Shown here one piece after another: positions 9,101 through 17,209 of a DNA stretch of 34,210 nt. The DNA comes from an uncultured Verrucomicrobia subdivision 3 bacterium (lineage in GTDB: Bacteria; Verrucomicrobiota; Verrucomicrobiia; Limisphaerales; UBA11358): contig CAIPKV010000020.1 in the NCBI GenBank assembly GCA_903865745.1, positions 1 to 34,210 of the forward strand, in the 5' to 3' direction. The notes below the pieces were generated by a model. That model was given only the letters and a program-made list of their open reading frames with translations, was not told the DNA's origin and searched no databases. The first letter of the stretch is position 1; each line of letters starts with the position of its first letter. A program made the position numbers and the translations under genes.

Positions 9101-11710
9101 GCTCGGACACACCCAGCTCAACTGCGCCAAACCGTTCCCCGCGCTTCCGCCGCACTCCAGCCGCACGCGCGCCGGCTGTCCCGCCCACAGCGCCGCCGTG
9201 CAGGTGTTCGTCATCGGCCCGCCCGCGTTCCAGTTGCTGATCACCAACTGATTATCCAGCCACAACCTCACGCCCCCGCCGCTGACCACCGTCAGCGTAT
9301 AAGTATCCGACAAACCCGGCACCACCCAACCCGTCCACCGCGCGCTCCACGGCGCATTGCTGGTCATCAACGGGTCCGGACTACCAGCGCCCCAGTTGAA
9401 ATTCACCGCCGCATCCGGGCGCACCAAGGCCAGGTTCGTGAAATTGTTGTCGCGGTAATACTCGCCCTGCAATCCGTAACCCCGCGCCGGCGAGACGCTG
9501 CCCGCCGGGATCAACTGCGGCGGCTGGCTGGCGCTGCTCCAATACAGCGCCACTTGCGCCTGCGTCTGCGGCGAAGTCTTTGCCATCTCCAGCCGGATCG
9601 CCGCCGGGTCATTGGCCGTCAGCGCCAGACTCGCGGTGTTCGTCGGGCCGCCCGCCGCCGGCCAGTTGTTGACCGCCAACTGCCCGTTGACCCACAGCCG
9701 CACCGAGTTGCTGCTGACCACGGTCAACGTGTAAGTTTGCGAATACTGCGGCACGATGCTCCCCGTCCACCGTGCGCTGAAATTGTTTGTCGTGATGCTG
9801 GAGTCGGGCGTGCCTGGACCCCAATTAAAATTCACTTGTCCATCCGTCCGCGTCAACGCCGGATTGTCCACGTTCGGATTGCTACAATACTCCGCCATGA
9901 ACCCGTTGGGGCCACCGCTCCGATAATCCACCACCACTCCGTTGACCAACATCTGGCTCCCGCTGTAACTCACCGTCCCGCCCGGCGGCGCGCAAACCAG
10001 CACCATCGCCTGATCCGGCCCCATCGTGATGCTTTGGGTCCCGCTCACGCTCCGCATGAGAAACACGCCGCTCACTGCGTCATACAAATCGAAGTTGGTG
10101 CTGCCGAAATTGAAATTCACGTTAGTCGCCGTCGTGAAGGGATTGCAAACCAGGTAGCTTGGATAAGCCGCCGGATGATAGTAATCGCTGCCCAACAAAT
10201 CCCATGCGGGAATCGCCGCCACATCGGTGGAGTTCCAAACCAGCCCCAGGAACCCGACATGGTTGCCGGAGTATGGCGCGATGTTCTGCGAATCCGCACT
10301 GAAATGGATCGGCGGATTTGCCTTTTGGTAATAATAATTTGTTCCCGTGCCAAAGGTCCCGTAATCATCCCCCGTATCGTAGGGACTGTAATAAACGCCC
10401 CCCCCATCGGCGTTGGCGGACGTTGAAGACAATTTCTCCGAGGGCCACAGGTAGCCGGCGCCCTGGTACGGCAGCGCGTTCGTGTACCAAGCGGGATTGG
10501 GCAGGGCATCCCGCCAGTCTTTATGGTCCTGATGATACCAGTCCAAATCTATTCCACGCAAAAATCGCGCGCTGTTGGCCAAGTTCAACAGGGTGCGACC
10601 AATGCTGTGCGCAAACCGCTGATCATAGCGCGCCACCGGCGCCAGCCACGCCGCGTTCTGAAACGTGCCCATCGAAAAGGCGTTCCACCCCACAGCCGCC
10701 TGCCGGTCGGCTGACCTGTCGCAATCCAGCCCGTCGGCGTCCAGGCCGCCGGGACTGGCATTCACCGTCAATCCCCACCATGGTTTGGACCACGCCGGCG
10801 CGCGATTGCCATCCCCGTAGAAGCTGTCCATCATCCTCGCCAGATCCAAATTGTAGCCATACTGGGCATCCAGCCGCGCCACCGCGAGCGGCCCGTGCTG
10901 CACCACGCTTTCATACCGCGCGGGGTGGTCCAACTGCCATTGCAGCATCGCCTGCGCGCACGCCAGATATTGGGTGTTCCCGGTCCATTGATACCCCATC
11001 AGCAACTGCCAGCCGAAATTGGCCGCCGCGCCCATCGCCGCCGTCTGCTCCGTGGTTGCCGGCACCAGCTGGCGCAGCCCGATGTCGTAACTGATATCCG
11101 GGTTAAAATTCAAATGGTTCGGCGCCCCATAGAGTTCGGCGATGTTCAACACCACCGCGGACTGCGAAAGCATCTGGCTGCGGATCACCGGGTCGGCGCT
11201 GTGCAGACTCCCGTACATATAGCCGAGCGCCATCGGCCAGATTCCATAAATGCCGCCGTTCAACTGCCCGGCCGACTGGCTCGGCCGCAACACATACATC
11301 CCCGCGCTGCTACTGAACCAGTTCGCACCCATTAGATCCCAATTGAACCCGTAAAGGCTCTTCATGTTTAGCCCCAACAGTTCCGCCCCGACCAGCGCCC
11401 CCAGGTTGTTCTCCGCTTCGCCGTTGATCTCTGGCGCGTTGGTTACCAGATAGCCATTGATGCCAAACGCCGTGCCGTTGCTGGATACAGCCACCGCCGG
11501 CAGATTGCGGCCCACGGCGTGCGGGTCGAACAGCATCCGGTAGTAATCCGCCGAGTTCTGTTTCCAATTGACCATGTCCAGCGGATTCGGCAGCGGATGC
11601 ATCGGCTCCGCCACCGGCACCGCCACCGGCGGTTCGGCCGCGAAAACCAGCCCGGCAGCGAGCCCGATTAATCCTGCCACCAGAACCCCGCATTGGAAGC
11701 CTTTTTTCAT
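3116..11710 (-). CDS. Giant secreted multidomain protein (PA14 x2, FN3, LamG-like x2, Ig x3, GH51-like)
   Basis: A 2864-residue exported protein. Approximate order: signal peptide 1-25 (MKKGFQCGVLVAGLIGLAAG); an unrecognised domain rich in Trp/Tyr to about 595; PA14-type domains at 603-733 and 748-882; fibronectin III at 888-978; LamG-like domain with WYDQSGNG at 985-1245; Ig-like domains at 1247-1327 and 1330-1415; a second LamG-like copy at 1418-1677; a GH51 alpha-L-arabinofuranosidase-like region at 1682-2495 (INGAAMEDLNHELYGGLYAQ, then RWKTCIG, then QLGNG); an Ig-like domain at 2523-2603; a domain shared with the 911-aa protein at 2610-2787; and a C-terminal module to 2864. The Glu of the GH51 motif GNE is Gly (codon 5093-5095), while a candidate nucleophile Glu in YVQEINS (4823-4825) remains. 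I prefer the ATG at 11710, two bases after the upstream stub's stop; a GTG at 11716 is possible. Probably binds and processes an extracellular arabinose-containing glycan (inference). Confidence 0.9.
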   Translation of the reverse strand: MKKGFQCGVLVAGLIGLAAGLVFAAEPPVAVPVAEPMHPLPNPLDMVNWKQNSADYYRMLFDPHAVGRNLPAVAVSSNGTAFGINGYLVTNAPEINGEAENNLGALVGAELLGLNMKSLYGFNWDLMGANWFSSSAGMYVLRPSQSAGQLNGGIYGIWPMALGYMYGSLHSADPVIRSQMLSQSAVVLNIAELYGAPNHLNFNPDISYDIGLRQLVPATTEQTAAMGAAANFGWQLLMGYQWTGNTQYLACAQAMLQWQLDHPARYESVVQHGPLAVARLDAQYGYNLDLARMMDSFYGDGNRAPAWSKPWWGLTVNASPGGLDADGLDCDRSADRQAAVGWNAFSMGTFQNAAWLAPVARYDQRFAHSIGRTLLNLANSARFLRGIDLDWYHQDHKDWRDALPNPAWYTNALPYQGAGYLWPSEKLSSTSANADGGGVYYSPYDTGDDYGTFGTGTNYYYQKANPPIHFSADSQNIAPYSGNHVGFLGLVWNSTDVAAIPAWDLLGSDYYHPAAYPSYLVCNPFTTATNVNFNFGSTNFDLYDAVSGVFLMRSVSGTQSITMGPDQAMVLVCAPPGGTVSYSGSQMLVNGVVVDYRSGGPNGFMAEYCSNPNVDNPALTRTDGQVNFNWGPGTPDSSITTNNFSARWTGSIVPQYSQTYTLTVVSSNSVRLWVNGQLAVNNWPAAGGPTNTASLALTANDPAAIRLEMAKTSPQTQAQVALYWSSASQPPQLIPAGSVSPARGYGLQGEYYRDNNFTNLALVRPDAAVNFNWGAGSPDPLMTSNAPWSARWTGWVVPGLSDTYTLTVVSGGGVRLWLDNQLVISNWNAGGPMTNTCTAALWAGQPARVRLECGGSAGNGLAQLSWVCPSQPETEIVPANRWLLNATAPGAPATPSGLSFRVDRTRVLLAWVAVPGATSYGIYRALSAGGATNLIAIVGTTNYVDNTVSEGTSYVYCVVANNAGGQSGASATVTAVPAVSSAPTTLDKLLQGQAVAAYSLKLLTTNYPGYAVQVRRSSDNATLNIGFTAAGLLDTNTLLNFVGAANGYVTVWYDQSGNGINVSQGVATNQPQLVTAGAVNLLNGYPALAFNGSQYLSAGSQSWENNIPYTYSVVCQQPTFSDALHALVSFDTAGWLMFSGGSTTVDLGNWGDDSYYTVPSDQALHVLTALKWPTPGSTLYVDDSLVASNSTPNNLMSSASTLYVGTAAGGAWSYVGNIPEMILFDSNLSGPDLDTLATSQWRDYYWPAVAPLASRTVLTNSTVVLTATAYGPGPLAYQWQFNGTNLAGQTNSTLTLNNVTTNQSGAYAVAVTNAYGGVVSSPAQINVLLGFPPVVSVLPSSAQVLAGYAATFTVVTNGTPPFSYVWFLNGAPVNGQTSQTLTVANCTSNSAGIYTVRVSNNFGMASNNATLTVLPAPLNTLSAAAQAVYSLRLLRTNYTGKVLQVRRSSDNTTTNIGFTAGGYLDTPSLLNFVGAGNGYVTIWYDQSGNGRNVTQGTATNQPLLVSGGSVNTVNGQPALNFNGSQFLSLANQSWEQNTPYTYSILGQVTPFNTGGTYDAMVSFNTAGWLMFNGSSSTLDLGNWGDDSYYTVASDGALHIWTAIKFPSAGSSLYRDGSLVATNSAPANLISGSQTMFVGSAYNGSWSLTGNISELLMFASDLAASDQQWLENNQGTAYAITVNRTVPATNDVATITLWPTAPVRKVGPFINGAAMEDLNHELYGGLYAQMIYGESFEEGPEKSLLPNWQYALGIDPQPVWQGQWWTENNVLSLVGFRAQRIVCTNQVATNGTIDCDLMDLGSGNDGQPGLVFNYDSVAGTCYVLAAGDSQISLWKYAQTSGTQLVGGSATVGADGWQHLRVALTNGTIQVYAGSNNAALVPVINYTDGSPLTGSWVGFDAQGARGSIKNLALTNSLGVGTVLGLIMPRATNYPGPVSQWWSPLFTGTAAGYFLWDTNNPYNTFRSQCLALTNGTGAVGLFNQGLHYFGLNVQAGATYQGRIYLRTTNYAGAVTVALQSSNGAATYASASLTGLGANWAEFPFTLTSSASSTNARFAVWINQPGAVWVDQAVLMPTGTNLFQGLPVRADIANALIKMGVHSLRLGGDMSEIPNYRWKTCIGNPDQRSIYDFPWYAFESKGWSIEEFMQFCSAAGFTAIPTLSPYETPQDIADFVQYCNGATNTTWGWTRATNGHPAPYNLKYIQLGNGKPSDSYCQQAGAAVHAVDPSVTLFTGTVGWALADLAPASSLNASQAALPGYVDSLSVFPYDSSWGDPADFTALITYLRPNISPLGLYVQEINSGRHDFFRALTDSAIMNVAEANSDFVRTVDICSALEADGAVDNGWDQGLIFFNNSSVWLQPPAQAFATRLRYLETNLVYSSIVCSNQINVPASSGANYSANSLSMSATVDDSGSVMALKLVNLDSLPCRTTLNIGGVASVLPMAFATTMTSGALTDVNTAAQPNHVLPVDWVITNASTNFVLTVPAYSFTAVAFQIGTNNQAPSLLNPTNQNWVLNGGTITVNSGITSQPASQTVVAGSPVTFNVATASPVPVTYQWLFNGANLGGATNGSLTLNNVQTGNAGGYSVVISNAYGTVTSATAILTVSVPLASQQLFNVNVDNTGSHPMGGAAVLGSSGDQWATVNNLGTANAVPNSAGSSAAGMTFTVAGTSTFYGDANAGPNPLNLMYDYAYLNGGTITGTYNNLSAFNGDGYTLVVYAAGNNPPQGSVVTVNGQTLTVAGDSRNITTGVGHAYQIFTGTITNGQLLASVAPGTGGFAILDGAQLQIDLPGLAPVLSLQPTTGQLVLQWPLAATGFSLCTTPVLGPGANWTLVTNPVPVVDPNDATKMRWTGSVTGTKAFYRLQQN

Positions 11711-11712
11711 AG

Positions 11713-12048
11713 TCACAATAAGTTATAGATGCCGCCGATGCGCGTGAAATGACCATCCGGCGCGAACGGCACGCAGCCCGCGCCGATGCCGCCCAGCGGC
11801 ATACCAAGCGGGCCAGGTTGGTCCTTCGCGGTCATGAAATTATATTTGTCGCCTCCAACTGTGTCGCGCGCGCGTAAACAGGCATTGGCGGCATCCGCCC
11901 CCACCCAGGACTCAGCATGGAGGCAGGATGCAGCCAGAAACAGAACCGAGCAACCCATCAGGGTAACCAACACAATGTAGTCCAGTAAACCGGGTTTGGA
12001 GGTCCAAGGGATGATGGTCGTACGACGTTTTAGCGCGTTCGAAGGCAT
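11713..12048 (-). pseudogene. GH116 N-terminal stub (signal peptide plus first motif only)
   Basis: A 111-codon ORF with a hydrophobic export segment (about residues 22-44) followed by PGPLGMPLGGIGAGC and FAPDGHFTRI, the opening of GH116 glucosylceramidase-type enzymes. The intact paralogue in this window has GPSGVPLGGIGVGCFDYAPDGRFTRI at the same place. The ORF ends eight residues later, where the family continues for about 800 more, so it is a remnant. Its TGA stop (11715-11713) is 2 bases before the ATG of the giant gene, so translation of the stub could still feed ribosomes to that gene. It might be kept as a secreted short peptide, but nothing supports that. Confidence 0.7.
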
Positions 12049-12123
12049 GGCGACTTACCCAGTTTTGGCTTTCCATTCACGTTTAAGATTTCAGATCTCT
12101 TTCTCATTCTGTTGAAAACAGAC

Positions 12124-12160
12124 GCGGACGGCTGACACCAACCCGAGGGCAGCCGCCCGC
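12124..12160 (-). terminator. Hairpin terminator candidate after the 911-aa gene
   Basis: On the minus strand GCGGGCGGCTG and CAGCCGTCCGC pair over 11 bp (one G-U) with a 15-base loop, then GTCTGTTTTC follows. It lies about 25 bases after the stop of the 911-aa gene and before the GH116 stub, so it would separate the two transcripts. Confidence 0.5.
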
Positions 12161-12184
12161 TCTGCTCTTGTTCATCTACCGCGT

Positions 12185-14920
12185 CTATTGCAACCGGTAG
12201 AAGGCTTTCGTTCCCGTCACGGGTCCGGTCCATTTCATTTTGCTGGAATCATTCGGATCCACCACCGGCGCCGGACTGGTCACTTTCGTCCAAGTGGCGC
12301 CCGCTCCCAGCAAAGGTGAAGTGTAGAGGCTCCCCGTTGCCGCCACCGGCCAGCGAATCACCATTTGCCCGCCCGCCAAGGTCGCCTGCAATGTGGGTAC
12401 CAGCACCAGTTGCACATCCACCGAGTTGGTGTCCACGCCCGACGGCGGATTCCAAGGATTGCCCGGATTGTTGGTTCCACCCATGAAACACTGTGAGTTG
12501 TAGTTATTGTAAACCAGCAGCGGCTCGCTCCCAAACTTATACCCCGGCCCCACCGCCGCCAACAGCTTGCCACCGGGCTGCTGGTTGGTGGCAACATCAG
12601 CGGCGACGTCCGCCCAAGCAATGGCGACCTCAATCACGCGATTATGGTTGTTAAAGTTTCCGGATGTGGCAATCCGCGCATTGGCCAGCCCTGCCAAATC
12701 CATATTGGCGTTGTTATTGGCTCGCGCGTAAAACAAGTTCGTCAAACCCAGTGAACTGAATCCAAACCACGGTTGAAAATCACCGGCCCCTTTGACGACC
12801 AGCGTGCCATTGATGGTGGTGCCGGCCGTGTTGTTCAGATCCATCCAGAAGGCGATGCTGTCAAAGGAATAGGGAGTCGCCTGGTAGTTTGTCTCAGTAA
12901 GCGATTCCTGCTGGCTGCCCGCCGTCACAAAGTTGGTGTCTTCCCGCACCAAAATATACAGGTTCGTGTAATCCCACGCATACTGCATGGTCACACCCAA
13001 GTCGCCCGGCGGCCGGGGCGTCCCATTGGTGAACCCTCGAGTGTCCATATAAACCGACGAGGCTCCCAAGCCGGCCCAGTGCGCCGGATTGGCGTCCACC
13101 GGCAGGCCCGGCGCGTAAGGCGCGTTCAACACCTGCGCCAGCGACGGCGTCACCATCAGCGTGACATTCGCCGTGTCCACGGTGACATAACCATCATTGA
13201 CCGCCGCGTAATAGCTGGTAGCCGTTTGATTGGTGGTCACGCCGCTCAGCATCAGTGTGGCGTTCGTCTGGCCAGTCAGGCTGCCTACCCCCACCTGATA
13301 CCATTGGTAGGCATAGGTTCCACTGCCACCGGTGGCGATCGCTCCAAGGGTCACCGTTGATCCCGCCACGACCGCCGCATTGTTCGGGGAGACGGTCGCG
13401 GTTAGCGGCGACGGAGGGATTACAACCTGCAATTGCGCCCCATCTAATATCGCAAAGCCCCCGGGTCCCGGAGCCACGCTGATTGCCAACTGGCCGTTCG
13501 TAATGGTCCCGGAGAAGGTTTGATACGCATGGCCCATCCCGGCGGAGATGTCGCGGCTGTCACCCGCCACCGTCAACGTCTGACCGTTCACAGTGACGAT
13601 TGACCCTTGCGCGAGGTTCTCGCCCGACGCATACACAATCAGGTTGTAGCCGCACCCATTATAAGCCGATAGATTGGCGTAGGTGCCCGCAATGGATCCG
13701 CCTTGAAGATAAGCAAAGTCATACATCAAACTCAACGGGTTGGGATTGTTATTGGCGTCCCCATAACACAAAGTCGTTCCGGTCACCTCGAAGGTCACCC
13801 CAGCCACGCTGTTTCCCGACGCATCGGGCACCGCAATTACGCTTCCCAAAACATTGATGGTCGCCCACTGATCGCCGCTGGCTCCCAACACCGCCGCCCC
13901 GGTCATCGTGTGTGAACCAGTGTCATCCACATTGACGTTGAACAACTTGGCTGTGCCTACTGTCAATTCGACCGAACCACTGGTGACGTTGGTCGAGCCG
14001 TCGCTGACTTCGACGGCGTAGGTATAGCCATTCATATTCAGCGTCACGCTGCTCAAGATCAGTGAACTGCCGGTCTGGCCCACCAGGTTGGTCCCGTTTT
14101 GATACCATTGGTAGGTATAGGGTTCACTACCGTAATTGGCCACGGCATTAATTGTTACTGTTGAGCCGGCGACCGCGGCGGGGCTCGCTGGCTGAACAGA
14201 TACAGCAAGGGGAGATATATCTCGGACTTGGACGGCCCCGGGCGGGAAGGCGTAGCCGTTGGCCTGGCAAATCATGTAAATGACCTGGTTCGTGCCGTCC
14301 GCCGTAAACTTGCCGGCAACAAACTGGCCCGTCGAGGCACCTTGTTGGTTTAAGGTGACGTTGTTACCGTTAGTGTCGCCGTAGATTGTTGTCCAATTGG
14401 CGCCCCAAGCCTGGGACCAGATTTGCACCTCGTATTGGTGGCCGATGGTAAGACCCAACAGGTAAATTCCAGCCGGGCTTGTGCCGGCAGACCCCGAGAA
14501 AAACATGGTCCCCATGCTGCTGCCGGCGTAAAGGTCCGTATAGTATGAACTAGGAGTGTTGCCAATGCCCCCGGAAACATCAAAAGTGATGTTGTTGAAT
14601 ATGAGATAATAGCTTTGCCCCACTTTTCCGGGTGTCCCGTAACTCCCTTTGTAACCGGTAAAGGTCATCCCAGCGGTGGTGATATCGCCCTGATATGCGG
14701 CCGAACCGACCAGTGTGCCGCTGGTCACGACATCGGAAGGCCCGGAAACATCGGTGGGCGTTCCCCAACTTATACTGGCTGCTCGTCCGTTCCAGCTTGT
14801 GGCCAGTAGGACCAATACGAGCGGGAATATTGTCAATCTGAGCCAGCCCCTGCCACCCAGGGGCAGTCTTTTCGGTTGCTTGCCGACTGGCAGTTTGGTT
14901 GTTATTATGGTATTTTTCAT
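12185..14920 (-). CDS. Secreted CBM9/Ig-domain carbohydrate-binding protein
   Basis: A 911-residue exported protein with no catalytic domain that I recognise. Order: signal peptide about 1-48 with hydrophobic core LTIFPLVLVLLATSW; an unassigned beta-rich domain to about 230; Ig-like (about 235-320, ending in a TYQW-containing fold); a domain starting LFNVNVDDTGSH shared with the giant protein (about 323-497); a second Ig-like domain (about 500-590); a CBM9/DOMON-like domain (about 608-837; WDYTNLYILVREDTN, FDSIAFWMDLN); and the C-terminal module ending GTKAFYRLQ. The ATG at 14920 is chosen because the signal peptide follows directly; longer in-frame sequence upstream comes from the adjacent IS4 element. 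That IS4 copy lies 26 bases before the start and separates the gene from its original upstream DNA. Probably anchors or presents glycans to partner enzymes (inference). Confidence 0.85.
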   Translation of the reverse strand: MKNTIITTKLPVGKQPKRLPLGGRGWLRLTIFPLVLVLLATSWNGRAASISWGTPTDVSGPSDVVTSGTLVGSAAYQGDITTAGMTFTGYKGSYGTPGKVGQSYYLIFNNITFDVSGGIGNTPSSYYTDLYAGSSMGTMFFSGSAGTSPAGIYLLGLTIGHQYEVQIWSQAWGANWTTIYGDTNGNNVTLNQQGASTGQFVAGKFTADGTNQVIYMICQANGYAFPPGAVQVRDISPLAVSVQPASPAAVAGSTVTINAVANYGSEPYTYQWYQNGTNLVGQTGSSLILSSVTLNMNGYTYAVEVSDGSTNVTSGSVELTVGTAKLFNVNVDDTGSHTMTGAAVLGASGDQWATINVLGSVIAVPDASGNSVAGVTFEVTGTTLCYGDANNNPNPLSLMYDFAYLQGGSIAGTYANLSAYNGCGYNLIVYASGENLAQGSIVTVNGQTLTVAGDSRDISAGMGHAYQTFSGTITNGQLAISVAPGPGGFAILDGAQLQVVIPPSPLTATVSPNNAAVVAGSTVTLGAIATGGSGTYAYQWYQVGVGSLTGQTNATLMLSGVTTNQTATSYYAAVNDGYVTVDTANVTLMVTPSLAQVLNAPYAPGLPVDANPAHWAGLGASSVYMDTRGFTNGTPRPPGDLGVTMQYAWDYTNLYILVREDTNFVTAGSQQESLTETNYQATPYSFDSIAFWMDLNNTAGTTINGTLVVKGAGDFQPWFGFSSLGLTNLFYARANNNANMDLAGLANARIATSGNFNNHNRVIEVAIAWADVAADVATNQQPGGKLLAAVGPGYKFGSEPLLVYNNYNSQCFMGGTNNPGNPWNPPSGVDTNSVDVQLVLVPTLQATLAGGQMVIRWPVAATGSLYTSPLLGAGATWTKVTSPAPVVDPNDSSKMKWTGPVTGTKAFYRLQ

Positions 14921-14946
14921 AACTATTTGTTTTAGATGGTTGCTTT

Positions 14947-16273
14947 CACTGCTGTCCGGTTTAGTTTTTGCTGACTGCGATTTTACCATTGTAAAAACTG
15001 GATAAAACCGCAGTCCGGTCATTTTTCGATTTCAATTCTGCGACGATTCCTTGAGGGTGGCTCCCCGCATTCCTGCGGTTTTCCACCTTATGAACGAAGG
15101 TCGCACCGTCTTCGCCCAACTCCTCGACTTCCTCCCCAAATACGAGTTCGACAAGTGTGTCGCCCGTTACCACGGCAACCGCCGCGTCCGCAAACTCCCC
15201 GCTTATGAACAGTTCCTCGTGCTGGCGTTTGCCCAACTGACTTGGCGCGAAAGTCTGCGCGACATCGAAACCTGCCTGGCGTCCTTCGGCCCGAAACTCT
15301 ACCACGCCGGCATCCGCCAACCCACCGCCCGCAGCACGCTGGCCGATGCTAATGAAAATCGTGACTGGCGCATCTTTGCCGATTTCGCCCAAGTCCTCAT
15401 CCGGCAAGCCACCGCGCTTTACGCCGATGAGCCGTTCCGTTTTGAACTCCAAGCCGCCGCCTATGCGCTGGACTCCACCACCATTGACCTCTGTCTCTCG
15501 CTGTTTCCGTGGGCCACGTTTCGACAGCACAAAGCCGCCATCAAACTCCACACCCTGCTGACGCTCCAAGGTGACTTTCCCACCGTCATCATTGTCTCCA
15601 CTGGCAGTGTCCATGACGTCAACATCCTCGACCAGCTCGTCTGGGAAGCCGGCTCGTTCTACATCATGGATCGCGGCTATCTCGACTTCGCTCGCTGGCA
15701 TCGCCTCCACCAATGCGGCGCTTTCTTTGTCACCCGCGCCAAACAAAACTTCCGTTGCGCCCGCCGTTACTCCCAGCCCGTGGATAAAACCACCGGTTTG
15801 CGCTTCGATCAGACCGTCGTGATGACCGGCCTGAAAGCCCAACACGATTATCCCGCCCCGCTGCGGCGCATCGGTTATCGCGATCCCGAAACCGGCAAGG
15901 TGCTGGTCTTCCTGACTAACAACTTTACCGTCCCGGCGCTGACCATCGCCCAACTCTATCGCGGCCGCTGGCAGATCGAACTGTTCTTCAAATGGATCAA
16001 GCAACATTTGCGCATCAAAGCCTTTTACGGCACCTCGCCCAACGCGGTGCGCGTCCAAATTTGGACGGCCATCGCCGTCTATCTGCTCGTCGCCATTTTG
16101 AAAAAACGTCTGCATCTGGAGGCCAGCCTCTACACTATTTTACAGATTTTGAGCCTCACGCTTTTTGAGAAAATGCCCATTTTACAGGCTCTGACTCAAC
16201 TTTCACTCACTTCCCCATCACCAGACACCGATAATCATCAATGTTTACTGGGTTTCTAAACCGGACAGTAGTG
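14947..16273 (+). mobile_element. Complete IS4-family insertion sequence with 9-bp target duplication
   Basis: A 1327-bp element bounded by 18-bp terminal inverted repeats, CACTGCTGTCCGGTTTAG at 14947-14964 and the reverse complement of CACTACTGTCCGGTTTAG at 16256-16273 (one mismatch). The 9-mer GGTTGCTTT flanks it on both sides (14938-14946 and 16274-16282), a target duplication of the size expected for IS4 elements. It carries one intact transposase, so insertion may be recent. It has separated the 911-aa gene from its former upstream region. Confidence 0.95.
15090..16259 (+). CDS. IS4-family DDE transposase, intact
   Basis: A 389-residue transposase that would cut and rejoin the element's ends. 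N-terminal DUF4372-like part (LLDFLPKYEFDKCVARY, then LAFAQLTWRESLRDIE), first catalytic Asp in ALDSTTIDL (about residue 132), second in IMDRGYLDF (about 194), and the Glu in YRGRWQIELFFKWIKQ (about 290-305), which fits the IS4 signature Y-2-R-3-E-6-K exactly. I choose the ATG at 15090 because relatives begin MN-x-G-(K/R)-T-(L/V)-FAQL; an in-frame start at 15051 adds 13 unlike residues. The stop codon lies inside the right inverted repeat. No frameshift or stop interrupts it. Confidence 0.93.
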   Translation: MNEGRTVFAQLLDFLPKYEFDKCVARYHGNRRVRKLPAYEQFLVLAFAQLTWRESLRDIETCLASFGPKLYHAGIRQPTARSTLADANENRDWRIFADFAQVLIRQATALYADEPFRFELQAAAYALDSTTIDLCLSLFPWATFRQHKAAIKLHTLLTLQGDFPTVIIVSTGSVHDVNILDQLVWEAGSFYIMDRGYLDFARWHRLHQCGAFFVTRAKQNFRCARRYSQPVDKTTGLRFDQTVVMTGLKAQHDYPAPLRRIGYRDPETGKVLVFLTNNFTVPALTIAQLYRGRWQIELFFKWIKQHLRIKAFYGTSPNAVRVQIWTAIAVYLLVAILKKRLHLEASLYTILQILSLTLFEKMPILQALTQLSLTSPSPDTDNHQCLLGF

Positions 16274-16366
16274 GGTTGCTTTATGTTATTGCATTTGGCC
16301 TGTGATGATAGTTTTTTGCTACTTCTGCTCTGCTTAAAATGTAATTTGGTAAATCCTTTGCACCGT

Positions 16367-17195
<829 letters not shown>

Positions 17196-17209
<14 letters not shown>

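Noticed and set aside
14961-16115. 384-codon minus-strand ORF
   Set aside because: Antisense shadow of the IS4 transposase, whose plus-strand frame has all catalytic motifs; the minus frame shows no family pattern.
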